Shown here: in pieces, positions 63,001 to 64,000 of the stretch
Layout: the number at the start of each line of letters is the position of its first letter
Numbering within the stretch: the first letter of the stretch is position 1
From: Rutstroemia sp. NJR-2017a BVV2
Lineage: Eukaryota; Ascomycota; Leotiomycetes; Helotiales; Rutstroemiaceae
Length of the DNA stretch: 64,000 bases
Direction: 5' to 3'
NCBI GenBank assembly: GCA_002946415.1
Contig: NJPS01000062.1
Coordinates: 620,001 to 684,000 of the forward strand
Position numbers and translations under genes: made by a program
The notes under the pieces: generated by a model
What the model was told of the DNA's origin: nothing
What the model saw: only the letters and a program-made list of their open reading frames with translations
Databases searched by the model: none

Positions 63001-63837
63001 AACTATGTTAGAATCGCTTCCGCTGACATCGCACCATCCCTTTACCTTTCCAATATGCTTCGCAGACATACAAAATCTTGCTCTCCTCAAGAGAACCGTC
63101 CAACCCACGTGTGAGACAATGAGAATAGCATGTATTGAAAGTGTTCATTGAGGAATCGTTAAGAATTGTTAACTTCTACCAACAAGCATAATAGCTCTCA
63201 TTTGACTTAGCACTCACCTCTTCTCCGTTCAGTCTGATTACTTGTGTGCTTCTAATTAATGTTGCCCTCTAGATTGTCTCAATGACCCCTTCTACCTCCT
63301 CAAGTTTCACCCAACACAGCCTTCAGCACTTCCCCCTAGAGGGCAGCCTAATCGAGGTAGAGGCTCATCACTCCAACGATCAGCTTCGTGAAAAGGACAA
63401 GCTGGAAAAAAGCACTCATATCCCTCTCCAGTGTACCCTTCCATTTTCCCTCCCAGACCTCACCCCTCCATTTGCCAAAGCTTGCTATCTATCCAACCAC
63501 GTCCTACACAGCAACAAGCGCACTGCGCCGCATGTTTAACCTCGAAGAACATGACCTAAGACGATCTGATGACTGGTGCTGATATTCATTTGTAAATGTA
63601 TGTATATATATGCATTTTTAACTTCTCTTACATTGCATCTACCCACCCACAGTCCGCCAACGTCGTCTTTCAACGCTCCGCTCCGCTATGCTTAGCTATT
63701 CGACCAAAGTACTATCTCATACTTTACTACACGCTATGCATGACATCAAAATTCTCACTCTCCCCACCTCTTCTCATATACATACTGTCTCAACCTCTCC
63801 AGACTCCACCCAGATTCACATTTTCAACAGAAACTCT

Positions 63838-64000
63838 CTATTTCTTGTACTCCTCCGGGCCAATCATCAGCTCCGGTCTAACCAACTTGTCAAAGTCCTC
63901 TTCACTCAACGCCTTCAACTCCATCGCCGACTCCTTCAACGTCAGTCCTTTCTTGTGCGCATTCTTGGCCACCTTACTAGCCATATCGTAACCGATCTTT
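63838..64000 (-). CDS. Fumarate hydratase (class II), C-terminal end, partial
   Basis: Only the last 53 codons and the stop lie in the window; the gene continues beyond the right edge. The minus-strand frame ending at 63,838 reads [20 protein letters not shown], then [20 protein letters not shown], then [13 protein letters not shown]. This matches the C-terminal domain of class II fumarases, which ends in a helical region and a conserved VRPE.M.GP motif. The enzyme interconverts fumarate and malate in the mitochondrial TCA cycle and, in fungi, also in the cytosol. Catalytic residues are outside the window. Plus-strand open stretches here are antisense shadows. Confidence 0.9.
   Translation of the reverse strand, partial: KIGYDMASKVAKNAHKKGLTLKESAMELKALSEEDFDKLVRPELMIGPEEYKK

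Larger units (their letters stand above)
53861..63837. other. 10 kb upstream region without recognisable genes
   Basis: Normal base composition and no RIP signature. Every open stretch is under about 155 codons, overlaps opposite-strand competitors and lacks domains. It contains several microsatellites, G/C-tract blocks and the heptamer minisatellite listed separately. As the C2H2 gene (minus) starts at its left edge and fumarase (minus) ends at its right edge, it is most simply the upstream regulatory region, with possible long 5' UTR or non-coding transcripts, of the C2H2 gene. Small spliced genes could be missed. Confidence 0.5.

Noticed and set aside
63596..63991. 131-codon plus-strand open stretch
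   Set aside because: Antisense to the fumarase C-terminal exon.

Overview
The window comes from a filamentous ascomycete (Pezizomycotina; a Leotiomycete is plausible but unproven). Evidence: very short spliceosomal introns (46-77 nt, GTAAG/GTATG ... YAG), fungus-type genes (a Mup1-like permease, a DUF5672 protein, a C2H2 regulator) and a 40 kb AT-rich block in which CpA/TpG is almost gone while CpT and CpG survive. That is the signature of repeat-induced point mutation (RIP).

Positions 1 to about 40,130 are a gene-free graveyard of nested, RIP-mutated retrotransposons. Two Tad/I-type LINE families recur, here called LINE-A and LINE-B. The core is one plus-strand LINE-A copy that now lies in three pieces (about 9,020-10,896, 17,231-18,161 and 36,158-38,115). 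A Gypsy chromovirus (10,897-17,230; two 214-bp LTRs; TSD tactt/tattt) split it first within the endonuclease. A Copia element (18,162-36,157; LTRs of 318 and 317 bp; TSD ataac) split it again just before the reverse transcriptase. The Copia element in turn received a nearly full LINE-B (21,355-27,175, minus), a LINE-B fragment (28,466-29,735, minus) and a 5'-truncated LINE-A (30,070-32,796, minus) with a 13-bp target duplication. Degree of RIP follows nesting depth: the innermost copies are the least mutated. A second LINE-B copy and several fragments fill 1-8,960. Another LINE-A fragment, with a short LTR-like insertion, fills 38,160-39,925.

At about 40,130 the composition switches abruptly to normal gene-type DNA. 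The genes, with exon structures worked out here, are: a Mup1-like methionine/amino-acid permease (minus, six exons); a divergently transcribed membrane fatty-acid desaturase (plus, two exons); a Golgi-type membrane protein with an O-fucosyltransferase-like fold (minus, one exon); a DUF5672 glycosyltransferase-like membrane protein (minus, three exons); a C2H2 zinc-finger transcription factor (minus, two exons, the intron splitting the second finger); and the C-terminal end of fumarate hydratase entering from the right edge (minus).

Between the transcription factor (start 53,860) and fumarase (stop 63,838) lie 10 kb of unique-looking DNA with no recognisable gene. It carries simple repeats, G-quadruplex-prone tracts and a 13-copy heptamer minisatellite, and is probably the long upstream region of the transcription factor. 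No clear new molecular system was found. The most notable items are the reconstructable nested-transposon history, an un-RIPped island at 9,040-9,640, an inverted duplication inside LINE-A, and the very large regulatory-gene upstream region.
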